Below are positions 47,464 to 62,200 of a stretch of DNA of 64,000 nt, one piece after another; within the stretch, counting starts at the first letter, position 1, and every line of letters begins with the position of its first letter. The translations under genes were made by a program, and so were the position numbers. Source of the stretch: Lethocerus indicus (lineage: Eukaryota; Arthropoda; Insecta; Hemiptera; Belostomatidae); contig JACDQD010000102.1 in NCBI GenBank assembly GCA_019843655.1, positions 753,501 to 817,500 on the forward strand, read 5' to 3'. Below the pieces are notes generated by a model that was not told the DNA's origin, made no database searches, and saw only the letters and a program-made list of their open reading frames with translations.

Positions 47464-50400
47464 ATGACGTCTCGCCCAGCCCCTTACCCTTATGACACAC
47501 CACTACCTGAAGTAAGTTATCATAGGTATTTTTATAGCATTTGAAGCATGCCTAAGCACATATATTCAAGACAGATATTTAAATTTTTTTTGTAAACATT
47601 TTATATTCCTTTAATAATTGGTTTTAATATATGTGATATAAATTTAAAAAAATATTACAATTGGGAATTAGACCAATAAAAGTTAATCATAATTAATTTA
47701 ATTTTTTCACCAAATTTATAATAGTGCATTATAATAGAAACATGTATTTCAATTTGGGTATGAAATATAATTAGGTTGAGTTGTTATGCAAAATTAGATT
47801 GGATTGTTTTCAGACAATCCAATCTATTACATTAGTTTGTATGTGTTTATAAATACCTAAAAAAATCATTAATTTTGATTTCAGAAAGAACCATTACAAT
47901 TTGATGTGCAACTAAAAGGAGCTCCTGAAGAAGTTGTTCAGTTGGTGCACAATATTAAGCAGGTTGTTATTAACAGAATATTTCTTATTTATTTTCTAAT
48001 GCTGTGATAATTGGGTTATATTTAGTCACCTATTTGATCCCATTTGACAGCCTTCAAGGAACCTTCTTCCATAAACATAAACATTTTATGTTTATTTCTG
48101 GACATTTAATATAGTAATGTTTTCTAATAATGGTCTCAAATAAAATGCAAATGGTTCCTAATAATGGTCCCAAATAAAATGCAAACTAATCATATTTCCT
48201 ACCATATACAAAGATTCTTAACAGCTTGGAATTAGGAATAGATAACTAAAGCATTTGAATAGAAATGACTAAGTTAGTTTTTTTTTAGTGTAGAATATTC
48301 AAAAATGGGGATATAGTGGTTAAAATGGGTTCGAGCATTTATTTCATGCTACAGACCAATGGACCAAGGAATAATGGGTTTGTTTATAACAACTGAAATA
48401 ACAAACCCTGAACCATTGATGTATTTTCCTATGCTCTGATAGATTAAGATTATTTTAGACAGTGTTAAATAAATGTGAACTTATTCTAGCATTAAGTACT
48501 AGTAATTAAGAAAAAATATTAAATAATTTCAAAATTGTCATTACAATTATATATGATGTATTACTAGACAGTTATTTAAGCTGGATAAATTTAAAAAATA
48601 ACAGTATATAACTATAATTATCTTTATATGATAGTTTGAATACTCTTCATGCATTAGTCCTGTGTTGTACTTTAGGTTGGTGAACAATTCCTATACCATT
48701 GGAAAACATTCCCCATTGTTCTTCCATCACCTGTAAATGCTATACAACCATGCAATGGACCTTTGACATCTTCAACCGATATTCCTTACATCACAGGTAA
48801 TAATACAGTACTTAATTTTAATTTTAGACAAAGTGATATGGGTTTCTGGAATTGGCTTACTTTCTGATGATATCACAAGATTGTTTTTTATATCATAATT
48901 ACAATTAGACATAAAAGTTGAAGTTTCATGTATATTGCAATTTGTCTACCACTTATTGAAAAACTATTCATTTTAGATAATTAGATTAGCTGTTTTCATG
49001 TTTATGTACTTTTTAGGTGGAGGTGGAGGAGAAGGAAGTAGTACCCTAGGAAGAAGATGTGGAGCCAGACCTTCAAGCCTTCGAGACTTGTTTGTTACCC
49101 CATCATTTGATGAATTGGATGCAGTTGCTATCGATACTTCAGGTGAACCTAGACGCCTTACCGCCAAACAGCTTGAAGCCCTTAGAGAGAGGGGGTAAGT
49201 TATATTTCTAAATTAGTCATGTTCCTTAGGATGAATAGTAACTGTTTAGTACTTGGCAAGAAAATCAAAGTTGAAATTATTTTTGTCTGTCTGTTTCGGT
49301 TTTTTATTTATTCAAATAATTAACAGTGATATGGTAGAAACTTTTAACTTTCATTTCATACTTTTTTGTTACCCCAGTACCAAAAATAATCACCTAGACA
49401 ATTGGGCTGTTTTCAATACTTAGTTTCCAGTAGATTCATTAAAAGGGGTGGGGGGCTTAATGATATTCTTGATTACTAAATCATTTTTTATTGTATTTAT
49501 CTTTAATATAAGCTTATTTTCTATTATAACTTTTATGGAAACTAAATGCTCAAATATTTGTATTACTTGTTTTGTTAAAATCATTCTGAGCACAACTGTA
49601 TCAAAATAACACAAAATGACTTGGAGTCTGTTCAGATATAGTATCTGTGCGTTATTTATTAGTTGTGTGTAATAATATATTAATTAGCAAATACAAATAG
49701 AAATCATATCATTACAATTCTTAAACATTAGCATTTCTAAGCCAAATTCATTTAATTTCCCCACCCCTATTTAATTAATTGCAGTGGTGTTCAGAAATCT
49801 TATTTCATATTTTGATTATATAAGTTATCCATTAGTTTTCACTTCTTCTAATTGGCTTCATTCCTTTTCAATAGTTTCGTACAAACATTTAATAAAATTA
49901 CTTTAGGGAATTGTATTTCTCCATCTTATAAGTAACTTCGTAAAATTGTAATAATTGTCATTGAAATATATTTAATGTTGATTTTAATCATGGTGTACTT
50001 CAAATTGTGTACGGATTACGATTACACTCCCCACCCTCAGCATCATGATATTTCATGTGCATGAAGTCAGTGGTGGGGGAAATTTAGTATTTGTTAATGT
50101 GAAATTTATGCACAACCTATGTGATATGTTTGCACATGGGATAAGTAGTATCTACTGCCATACTGCCTACAATGACAAAGTCCATGTCATCTCAGTTATA
50201 AGGTAAATATTGTAATGAGGTTTTATTTGAAAACAGTAATTTATACTTTATTAAATTAAAAACTTTTGTTGACAATGTATTAAATATATAATATATATTT
50301 TTTTAAATCTGACTCTGAAAATGAATATGGTAAGAATTCAAGGCTAATTATTATGTATGATTCATACATTCTTATATAAATACATTTAAAAGTTAAATGC

Positions 50401-50506
50401 AGTTTTATTTATTATTGTTATTATTATTTGTTGTGTTTGTTCTTGTCACAAGAAATGTCTTTTAAAAGTGTAATTTACTCTGTATGTTAATAAGATTTTG
50501 TGTGCC

Positions 50507-50561
<55 letters not shown>

Positions 50562-53148
50562 TATATGTGTGTATGTGTGGATATGTGTATTTATTTATTA
50601 TTTGAAACAATGAAAACGAATTGATTTGTTTGCTATTGGTTTGTGTCCATGCAGTCAGAACGTCCAGGTGAAAATAATTAAAAAATGTATTTATATAAAA
50701 TTTTTGGTTGCCTCTAAAGTAAAAATTGATTTGTTCTATTACTTAAATTGTAATAATTCTCAGATTATATTAAATTTGGATGAAATTTCCTTGTTAATTG
50801 GTACATTCAACTTCAGTAGATTATCACTATTCTCCTTGGGGTCAGATTTTGTAAGTTATTAAACAAGTTAATATGCAGAAAATTAATGCTTTTGCATTTG
50901 TTGCCAATATCTAATATGGTTTATCCTTGGTCATTGATAAAACGGTAATGATGCATGTAATGCAAATGACATTGGCAGTTAGGCAGTGTATATGTATTGT
51001 TCAGCTTGCATAAGGACAAACATGGGAAACAGAAGAGGCTGAATAGTTCACAGCTAGAATCCATCAGGCAATGTGGGTATGTTCCAAACTTGGCCCCCCA
51101 CCCTAACCTAGATGCTTTTATGCATATGATGCAATCTTGCTTTTTGAATATTTTTGTTATCTAAGCCTTGTGATTTCAAGACTTATTGACCTAGTGCCTG
51201 TGCTAATGCATACTATTTGTTCACTTTATTTTATTATTTGTTTATTTATTGATAGTTTTTTTTCATAAATCATTTGGTTTTAGAACTAAAGAACTAGTTC
51301 TCAATTTTTGTGTTCATATTTCAGCCAAGTAAACAGTATTTTCAAGTGTAATAATTTGAAGTGATATAAGATAATTAATAAGAATTATTTTAGTCCAAGA
51401 GTGAAGTTCATTTTTAAGTATTTTAATTCAACCATTGAGTAGCATAGAAATAAAGATACTATTGAATTAATTGCATGTTATCTTTTATATTGTAATATTC
51501 CTTAACCAGTCTATGTCTGTGAAAGTGAGTGTGTTATTCTCTTTGTTAATGTTATGATGGTTGTGAAATAGTTCTTGTTAGTATACTTACAATTTATAAT
51601 TTTCATAGGTCATGGTTTATTTTTGAATGTTTTATGAAGTTGTACCTCCAACTATTTTGCATCCAACTATTTTTTTATATATGTTTGTGTTTACTCAAAT
51701 TTAGATATTGTTGAAACATATTTATTTCATGCATTTCCATTTCATCCAACGAATTTCATTCAAAATTCCTAATAGATTCTGAGTGTGAGAATTAATTATA
51801 ATAAATTGATGAAACAGATATTGAAATAATTAAAAGTAATTTACTTAATTATTTCATTAATTTAATTATTTACGTAGTTATAATTATGTGACACCATCAA
51901 ATATTTGGTTTTATTTCTCCTGTTCCATATCTGATACTTTATTAAAATTCAGTTAACATGAATTAATGACAATTATATAAATTCTGTTTGTTTTTACAGT
52001 ATTATTATGCCGTTTCTAAAGGAATGAAAAGGAATAGTTTCTATTTGTTCCTAATTAAATTAGCATGATTTTATCATTTTCCTTTGAACCCCCTACATTC
52101 ATTTCAGGTTATAGTTTTTCCTTTTGTCATAATTATTATTTTAAGGCCAAAGATATCCACATGAGCAATAAAACAATTTGTAGGCTGTCATTTAATTGAG
52201 GAGTTAACACTTTTAAGTTTTGTTAAATGTCTTTATATGTCAAAACCTGACAATATTGATAAATTTGGGAAAAAAATGACAATTTGTCGATTCGGGGATT
52301 GACTAGAATATAAAAAATTATGCTGTTAATTTGGGGAGTATCATGTTTGGATTCAGACTTTTTAAAATTAGGACCCTTGATATTGTATTTGGGTTTCTGG
52401 ATTTTATCATTGTATATACAGAATTTCGAGTAAAATAAAATAAAAAATAATATTAAAAATGTGTTTTGTATTTATTTATTTTATTTGCTTATGATGGTGT
52501 ACTCTGATTCTGTTGATTGGAGGTTCTTAATTCCTATAAATAGCTGCGAAGCTGTAGTTATGGAGATCCACTCTGTACAATCAATTTTTAATTTTCAATT
52601 AAGGAAGGTATTGCAGTAATGCGACTATTGCATCCTCCATTTTTGTAGCCCAGCACTTTAACTAAGTAATTTCCCTGTACAATTTACCAGGATATTTTTG
52701 TTTATTTTGTTGACATGATTTTCTCATTGCCTACACATAAATTTCCCTGTGTACAGTCTGTAACTATAGACTCTTCATTGGTTTCAATTCTAAAATGACT
52801 CCTCCTAAAGAACAGAACCCTCTAATTGGAATATATTTGTATTCCCTTATAGGGAATGATGACGTGTGGTTATGTGGACATAGTTCTCCTCAATTGCAGG
52901 TCAAAAATAGCAGTTATATTTATTTATTAATTTAAACTTTTTAGAACTGGGTTTAAGACAGAAAAAAATCTGATATATTTTATACGAAGGTGGTTGTGAT
53001 GGCTAGAGGTGTATTCTTTGAACCATAAGGTTCATTAGCAGTTCAGTGTTTCTGAGTGTTTGGCTAATTTAAGTTAAAACTAAGTTTAGTTCAAGATTAA
53101 TGCACTCAGCTTGCTATATTTCATTAAACCTCAATGAAAACATTACTC

Positions 53149-53211
<63 letters not shown>

Positions 53212-56200
53212 CCTAATTTTAAATTATAGACCCTGTAGATAAATTATACTAAGAAACCATTTACTAAGAAATATTTTTTACTTGAATGTAATTTGTCAGT
53301 TTTTTTATAATGTGTTATATTTGTAATTAGTGATTGTGAAATTTGTTATCTATAGTTGAGGTTTGAATTAATTGTGTTTAATCATTTGCTAATTTATTGG
53401 CTTCTTTTTAAATTTAAAGTGTATATTTTTTTTCTTTGGGCCCTTAATGGTGCCTAGTGGTCAATGGCTAGAGCATTTGTCTCTAAACCATTTGGTCCAG
53501 AAATGTTGTGAGCTTGAATCTGGTGTACATCTGAGTGTTTAGACTAAGTAAGTTGGATTAAGACTAGGTTAGATAGAGCTTAATGCACTTAGCTTGCCGT
53601 AGCTCATTGAACCATATGAATTATATATTTGTAATATAAAATATATTATTTATATAAGACAATTTATATATATATATATATTTCATTATAATTATGATTT
53701 ACTATTTACAGGGAGTTTGAAGTGGCCAGTTTGAATTTTCCTGGACAAGTTCATAGATGGAAATTAAGTGCATTGCTTCAAAGAGGAATTCAAAACACCC
53801 ATGATACTTTACTTACTGATCTCGCACTTGCCTTGAGGTAGCGTACTTCTATGTATAAATCTTTTAAATCTCTTCTATAGCTTTGAAATTTTACAGTAAT
53901 ATTTCAAAAAGTCCTAATTTCTTATAAATGAATGATTGTCTGTTCATTATTATTTCAGGTTTATTATTGTTACTGCTAAGGCCAGATTAGTCTCTCATTT
54001 TTTCAGTGTTGCTCAGGCCTTAAATTCTCTCATCAATGGATTAGTAAAACTCTTAGGTTAGTTAATTCTTTACCATAGCTATGTAAAACTGAAATATGAA
54101 ATTATTGTTAGAGCATATGAATACAATTGTGCATTGAAAATCAAATCTAAATTTATCTTGTATTTTTATTTTAATAGATATAATTCTGGGTGTGCCATGT
54201 TTGCAAGCCCACAATCTGGAAGGGAAACTAAGGGAAGAACGTTGTAGGTATCTTGTGGCAGAACTAGTATGTCGGGTAAGTATTGGACAGAGTGTCCACA
54301 TTCTTATTTGACCCTTCACAGGATGAGAAACCCATAATACAAATGTATATTTTATAATTATAATTCAACATTTTTATTATATTATAATTTTAAAAGGTAT
54401 ATTAATTATACGTCATGTTTTTAAAGAAAAATTTTTTCTTATTATATACTGTGGAAGAGATAGTCATTATTTGTAAAGCAATTGTAAAATGGTTAAGGTC
54501 TTTGCTTTTCAATTTTAGACACCATTTGATCCTGGGTTCATGTTTATATAAAGAAATTTATGAACATAACTATGTTTCTCTCCCTTTGTTTTAGACTGAG
54601 TTTGAAGATTCACTAGAAGCATTATGTGTATTTGTACGGCGGCAATTGCGTCGTGCTGCAACAGAAAAGTTCGAGTTAGAAAAAGAATCTTCCCATCCAC
54701 CTGTTCCCATACCTTATTTATTTTATACTCCAAAGGTAAATATTGTTATTTACATTGTATTTAAATCTATTCACACTGTGAACAGTTTTTTTTAGCTTTG
54801 TAGTAGTTATAATACTGCCTGCTTAAAACGAATACTTCATAGTATATCATTATCTGGGTGATATACCAGCATTATTTACATATTTTCAGTTCAGTACACA
54901 TTACATAGCATAAGTTCTACATATTTATTAGTCTCATTTATTATTTAAATTTCAGTAAAACTTCAAATGATATTTATATAAATTCAAAATAACTATATAT
55001 TGTTTTTGTGTGTGTGTGTGTGTGTGTTTACATGAAATTGAACTCATTTTTCTGGTTGTATAGGGTTGTGAAGTAGACCTGCGACTGTTTAGTAAGGATG
55101 TACTTCGTAAAGCATTACCAGTACTGATGTTAATACTAGAAAGGGAAACGAGAGGCTGGTTTCTTCATTTTCGTGAACGTTTAATTTCTGAGCTGAGAGA
55201 GCAGAAACATCCGGATGATCAAATAGAAAGAGTAAGACAATTAATATTATTTTAGTTTTATAGGTCTGAAATTATGAGTGGGACTCTTATTATTGTTAAA
55301 TAAATATATGATGTTATATTTGATAGTATAATTATTAGTAAGAGATAAGATTGGAATTTCTTTGATCTTTCCATTATAGGAAGTGAACGAAGCTGTAATG
55401 AAAGAATATTTGGAGCGTGTTTATGCAAGTATTTTGTCAAATCCTGAACTTCAAAGTATAGGAGAAGGGATTCCTCAGCTTCTGGTTCAGCAGGCTCAGG
55501 CTGTAGTTCTTATGCATAGGTATTTTTAAATGATTTATTAGTAAATCATAGCATAATATTGTTTTTTATTATGTATATTAATTATTATACAGTCTATGAT
55601 ACTTTAATTTATCATGTGTGTTAAATTATAAAAAACCATGTTTCAAAATATTACCTTGTAATAAACAGTTATTTCTAATTTTTAATGTTTTTGTGTAATT
55701 TTTAATGCAATAATCCAGGGCTGTTGAGAATGTCCAAAGAAAGCTTGCAAAAACTAAGGAAGTGTTGAAAGAGAGGTTAGAATGTACATATCCTGTGCGT
55801 TCACGCATTGGCCCTTGGCTTAGAGACAGGCTTAGGACAGCTGAGGTAATAGTTTTAGCGATTACTCCAAGTGAAATCTGTATATTGAAAAGTATTAGCC
55901 AATACTTTGATTTAATATGAATTATTTTGTGCATTTGTGAATCTATTTTTAATTGATTTAACTTTATTCAGGAAAGGTTTATAGAAGAGTGTAAATGGAG
56001 TGCTCATGAAGAAGCTTTGTCTTTATGTAGTAACCAACACCTAAATCAAACAGTGTATTTTCTTCATCGTGATCTAACATTTATGAAGGAGGTATTAATG
56101 AAAATATTATTTTTGCAATGATATTGATATTGATTTTATTGTGTGGTATAATTTTAAAATGTTGATTAATATTCAGGTAAAGGAGGAAAATATCTGGAAG

Positions 56201-59200
56201 TACTTCTGTTTATATAGACCTTAGAAAAAACAGTATAAACAAATTTGTAATGAAGGCACTTTTTTCAGTTTGTTGTTACCTCAATTTGCATAATTAAAAG
56301 TGAATATTAAAGATAATTTAATGAAGTGGCTAATGGCTCCAAATATGATTATGAAATACCTTACTGCTGGATGATTGTACAAATTAGCATTATTTGTAAT
56401 AGGTACAATAGTATTAATGTTGTCCATTGAATGAGATGTAATCCTAGATAAATTACTGTGTGCAATGTGTAAAAGGCCATCATTGCCCTCTTGTTAATTA
56501 ATGTGTTTCTATGATATTTTTAAAAGTTTGGTTTGTTAAAATTTTGTTATTGACAGAGAGATCCCGTCCTAAAGAAAGAGTTACGCCATGACAAAACACC
56601 TACTAGGATATTTCAATGGAGGACACACATTTGGTTTCCTAGTAACTGGGTAGTGCGGAGGAGTTTCCAGGGGCATTCAGAAGTTATTCCTACCGTCCTC
56701 AGTTCTACAGCTACATCCATCACAACACCTAGATCTGATCCTAGCCAAGTAACAAATTATAGTCTTATATAATCTTACAAATCTTATGTAATAATTTATG
56801 TTACATTACTGTTTTAGTAAGTAGTGTAATGTATATCTAGAATCTTTTTCTAGAATCTAGAATTTGTTACCTTGCTGAGGATAATACAAGTAATAATATA
56901 GTCACAATTAATCGCAAGTTAATATCTAAAGCATTATCATCCTTTGAAAGGATTCAAACCTTATTTTTCTACACTTTATTGATTACTTATCTGTTTATTT
57001 GATTTTAAATTATTGAAATTTTCCGTTAGTTTAAAACGTTCTAAATAGTTACATATGTCTGGAATTACAATTTATATTTGTCCCCATTCAGGTGCTACAC
57101 GTGTTACAAATTGTTGCAAAGGAGTATTGAATATAAGATTAATCCATTCTTTTTTTCAGCCTGTATTTTTAGTTGAAAAGGAAATCGTAAGGACTACTAC
57201 TACTCGATGGCCTCTTTGGCGGTGGATAAATTATTGTCATCGTACATGGAGCTGGACTTGGAATGCAATGTTCTTTTTTGGAGTAAGTTTTGTATTCATA
57301 TATTTTTTTAAAAAAGTTACTGTCTTATAGAAAAATACTTCATCTTAACATTGTAAGTACCTCTCTTATAATTAGTGAATATTAAAAGTAGATTCATATC
57401 AAAAGGTTTAGAAGCTTTAATTGATTATTATTATGTGGTGAGGGTAAACAGTTACTACATAGAATTTATGATGATTCAAATATTTATACTATTTTTCTTG
57501 GTGAATTTGCTGTTACAGGTTGTCATACCATGGTGCAGTCCTGTCAGTATACGTGCACTATTATGTTTCACTCCTTTTACACCTGACTTAGAGCTGTCTC
57601 AAGTGAATGGAACTTTGTTTCCAAGGCAGAGTTCAGCAACACCTACAATGTTATCTACACTGAGAACATTGGCCAGACACATATCAAAAGCAACAACTCA
57701 GTTTGAATCAAAACCAGACACTGGTTTGTAGTTCACCATCCTAATTATTCTAATATAAATGTTTTTAAGTAATTGAAATATATTATTGCTAATGAATCAT
57801 AAAACTTGAGTCATTACTGTTCATTTAAGCAACTTATTAGTTAACCTAGTACAGAAAATAGAGAAAAAAATAAAATTGCAATGCAGTTATTGAACTGAAC
57901 ATGCCATGTTAAGAGAATATTTCAAATTATTTTTCTATAGCTTACTATTTATTTATTTAAAGAATTTGACTTTTTAGATAATGTCTTACATACCTAAAGA
58001 ATTTTTTAAATTGTATAAATGAGTATTAATTAATTTGTTGTACCATTTTCAAGGGTTTATTGGAAAAGGTATGACAAGGCAATTAAATAAAGCATGGAAT
58101 TACATTGGCAAAGGGGTATTTGGAACTCTTGGTATAATTCTTTTTTTCCCTCCTCTGTGTCTTTTGACATCAGCTCTTTGTCTTGCTATTGCTGCTACGG
58201 CTTTTCTTTGGTAAGTTAAAACATTAATATCTTTTTATTATAGCTGGTAAATATCTAAAATAAATCTGTGCCATTGTTTATTACATTAACATTACCATAG
58301 ACTTTAAAAAAATTGAATTGGAAGTGACCAAGTAGTGCTATAAGGTAGAGTAAACAATAAACTGAAATTTAGAATATTTTACATTCCAGAGAAGAACTGT
58401 TTTCTACTAGCATATCTCATTCAGTCTTTCTTAATCATCTTAAGCACATATTGCTATATTCTTCCTCTTTTCTGCTGATTTGAAAAAGGGACCCTCAATA
58501 GAATAAATTATGGAGGATTGTATGTATGTAAACCATATGAAATATCCAATTATTTATAATTTGGAGTTGCATATGTTCAGTTGGTAGCATAATTCATATA
58601 CATACTTTAATATTTCATGTACCTTGATGTGGGATTTACTGCTTGTAAATCTTTGTTTGTGAAATGTTTAGGTCATGTTGTACATCCTTATATTCTTTGT
58701 GCAGAAAGTTTCGCTGTATTTTTATGGAGCTAAATATAAGCATATTTATCAGTTAAAATCATTGTAAACAGAAACATGCAGCAACATATATTACTTATAT
58801 TAATTGTAATTTCATCTTAGAATGCTACAAACATTCCTTGTGCATGTGCACACACATTTGTTCTATTTATAAAGCAATATGTAAAATTCATATTATTGAT
58901 GACTGCACCTCATATAGTTATATTCTTATTCTTAAATCCTCATTTTAACTATAAAACACAATTACATATATTATTAAGCATCTCTACCTATCAGCATGGT
59001 GTATATAAAAAATAAAAATTTATTGTGTAAGTTAGTAGATAATGGTTTGTTTGAAAAATTTAATCGGATGCCATTTGCCTCTACTAAATACTATTCTTCC
59101 TTCTAATGAATGGCATAATGAGTTCGCACTTACTGTTAATTATTAATGTTTTCATCAAAAGAAATAACTAAGAATACAATAACTTAGAAATATGATGGGT

Positions 59201-62200
59201 CTAAGTCATTAATAAATTATTGATATAATACCTTTATATTATTAATATAATTAATATGTAAATATAGTAGGTACTTGAACTTTAACTAAATAAGAAAATT
59301 ATTATTAATTACTGTTAACAACCTTGATATAAATCAAATAAAAACGCATGGCAAAAAAGAATTTTCATTGCAGAATACTTCTTTGTTTAGGATGCCTGTT
59401 GTTACTCTTACTCTTCAACTTGCGATGGGACTTTTCTGGGATTTAGATAGCCCTATGCCAGACAGAAATAAGTACCTGGTGATTCTAGAAGCTTTAATAT
59501 GGGACATTCTTGTACAGGGTCTTCTTCAACCAATAGCTTCTCTCATAGTTACATTCGTTATTTGCCCTTGTCTTTCCTTCATTATTCTAACATGTATGTA
59601 AAAATAATGAAGTAGAATAAATTATTTATACATAGTATAGGTTAATTTTATATTTTTGAATGTAAATTCTTTTGCATGATGTTTTTATGAATTATTATTC
59701 AATAAAATTTAGCTATTCTAAATTGTTTTTGTTACACAGTTGCAATATTAAGATACTGTCTACGTTTGGCATGGGATGCTTTAGTGTTCCATGCTTTAAT
59801 AAAGAAGAGAGGAAGGATTCCTGCCTCTGATAGTGTGATTGTCAAGAGAATAGCTGGTCCTGGTCTAAATAATAATTATTTTTATCAGGTGGATACTGAA
59901 TTTTGTATTTTCTCTCATATTTTATTGATATTAAGTTACATAAGCTAAATAATAAAAAATATTCAATATTGATAATTTTTTTGTTGTTAGTAAATAGAGG
60001 TAATAGTAATCTCATTTTGTAGATTCGACCAGAGCAAGCTTTGGCAGCATTTGAAGCAAAATTAGAACTTGATGAGCTAAGTGCATTTCAACATCAGATG
60101 GAACATAAAATTATGCAACCGCAAAAAGACTTCAGGTTGTTTAGAACTTATATCTTAAAATAAACTGTAGTTCAATAAAACCTGCATTAGTGTGTTGAAC
60201 CTTTTATATTTTCTCAATGTACTGTATTATCTGTGAAATTGTAAGATAATGGACATTTTTAAATCAGGCTTTTAATTTCAAAGAAGTATAATATTATTTA
60301 TAGTTTTTAATAACAATACTGGCCTTACATTTATTGTATAACTAATCTGGGCTAATTTGTTTAATTTATTTTGGAATTTACTATGATTGTTTATGACATG
60401 ATTTAAATGACTGAATTAATTAATTTCAGCCAATTTGTGAATGCATGTTTTGGCCCCTTCTCAGCTTCTTTGGCTAGAGTTGGAGCTTATAAATCATTGG
60501 AGAGAGAAGCTCATGATCTTATGTCAAGTTTACATGAAAAATTGGATAAAAGGAGAAGGGAACTACAAACTGGGCTAGCCACAGGGCTTAGATCACGCCT
60601 TAAACTTAATACAATAGATTTAAAGGTAAGATTGTATATGCTTATGTGGATAATTTTATATATTACAGAAACAGGGCCTCGGTGGCTCAGCTTTTCATAA
60701 CAAATTATCATTTCCAAGACTAAACATTACTATGACTGAATAATGATTTAGTTGTTGAGTAAAAAATAATCTGTTTTTAATAATTCTTTAATGTGATATA
60801 TTCACTGATTTGCTGCACTTGTCTATGTTATTAAATAATACATTGTATTTATTGTTATAGATATCAATTCAACAGGGGGCATTGATGCTGGAAAGATTTT
60901 ATCCTTCCCATGTCCTCTGGCGATTGGGGATGACAGAACAAGAATTTTGGGATAGTAAGGCATTAACAGTGAATGATTGGCCTGGTTTGGCTGCTTTGTT
61001 ATATGCGGATGTTTTTAGTTTAGATTTCTTGACACCACTTGATGAGTCAGATGTTAGTTTTAGATTAGAGGTGAGTAAATTCTCATATTTCTCATATATG
61101 ATATGTATTATGAACATAATATTTTTAGTGCATAGCAGACGCTGAAGCTCTCTGCACTTTAGGATAATAAACAAAAAAAATTGTTTTATTTACAAACCTA
61201 TAAAGTATAGAAATAATGACTTATGGTTTTATCCTATTTCAGGCTTCACCCCAAGTTGACCTGAGTAGATACACTGAATTAGTCAGAGGAGCTGGTGGCT
61301 TAGATCTACTTGGTCCAGTGTATGCTCCAAGAGCAAACATTCAAGTTCACTCTCCGTATTTAGATATAACAGCCTTCAACCCCCGTCATAAGCCTTCACA
61401 TACAAACAAAAACAGGTTGTTATATTATGATAGTAAGATTGCCTTTGGACATTTTGTTCCCATTAATTTATTACCATGTGCATGATTCTGCTGTGCTTTA
61501 TCATAAAACATTTGCCATCTGTATTTTAAAATTCACATTGTCCATCATAATCCTTCCTTAAGCTTTGTGAAGAGCTGTTAGAATAATGCCTGCCAATAGC
61601 CAAAGATTATTTACATATTTCATATCACTTCTTAGTAAAGTTGGAATTGTACTATAAAATGTGAAAAAGATTGGTGGGATCTAATTTTTATTTTACTCTA
61701 GAATTCACAGTTAACAACAACCCTAATTCTTAATAGATTCAAATTTCTCTTAGTTTCAAATTTTTTAATATAAAAAGTTTCAGGTATTGTTATTTTATGT
61801 TTGTAAACTGAACTGTAGTTTTGGGTACAGTAAACACCTTTCTATAATAATTCTTTGCTTCAATAATCCAATGGATTCTAGTAACAATGGCAACTTGTTG
61901 AATAATGTTCTTCACATTATTGTATGCATGTATTAAAAACCTCAGGTTTTTTTATTTCCACATTTTTATTTTTATTTATTTGGCAGCCACTTGGCACCCC
62001 CTTCCGTCCGGCGACCCCATCGCTCTCATCATCTTTGGAATGACTCTGTCCATCGACTAGAGACTAATGAAAGGTGAAACAGAAAAGACTATTTTTAATA
62101 AATCCTTTTTTCTTTAATGATCCTCTTCATACAAATTAGTAATGTATAATTAACATATAAATTATGTTTATTAACCTTTAACTAATTATATTTCTTTACT

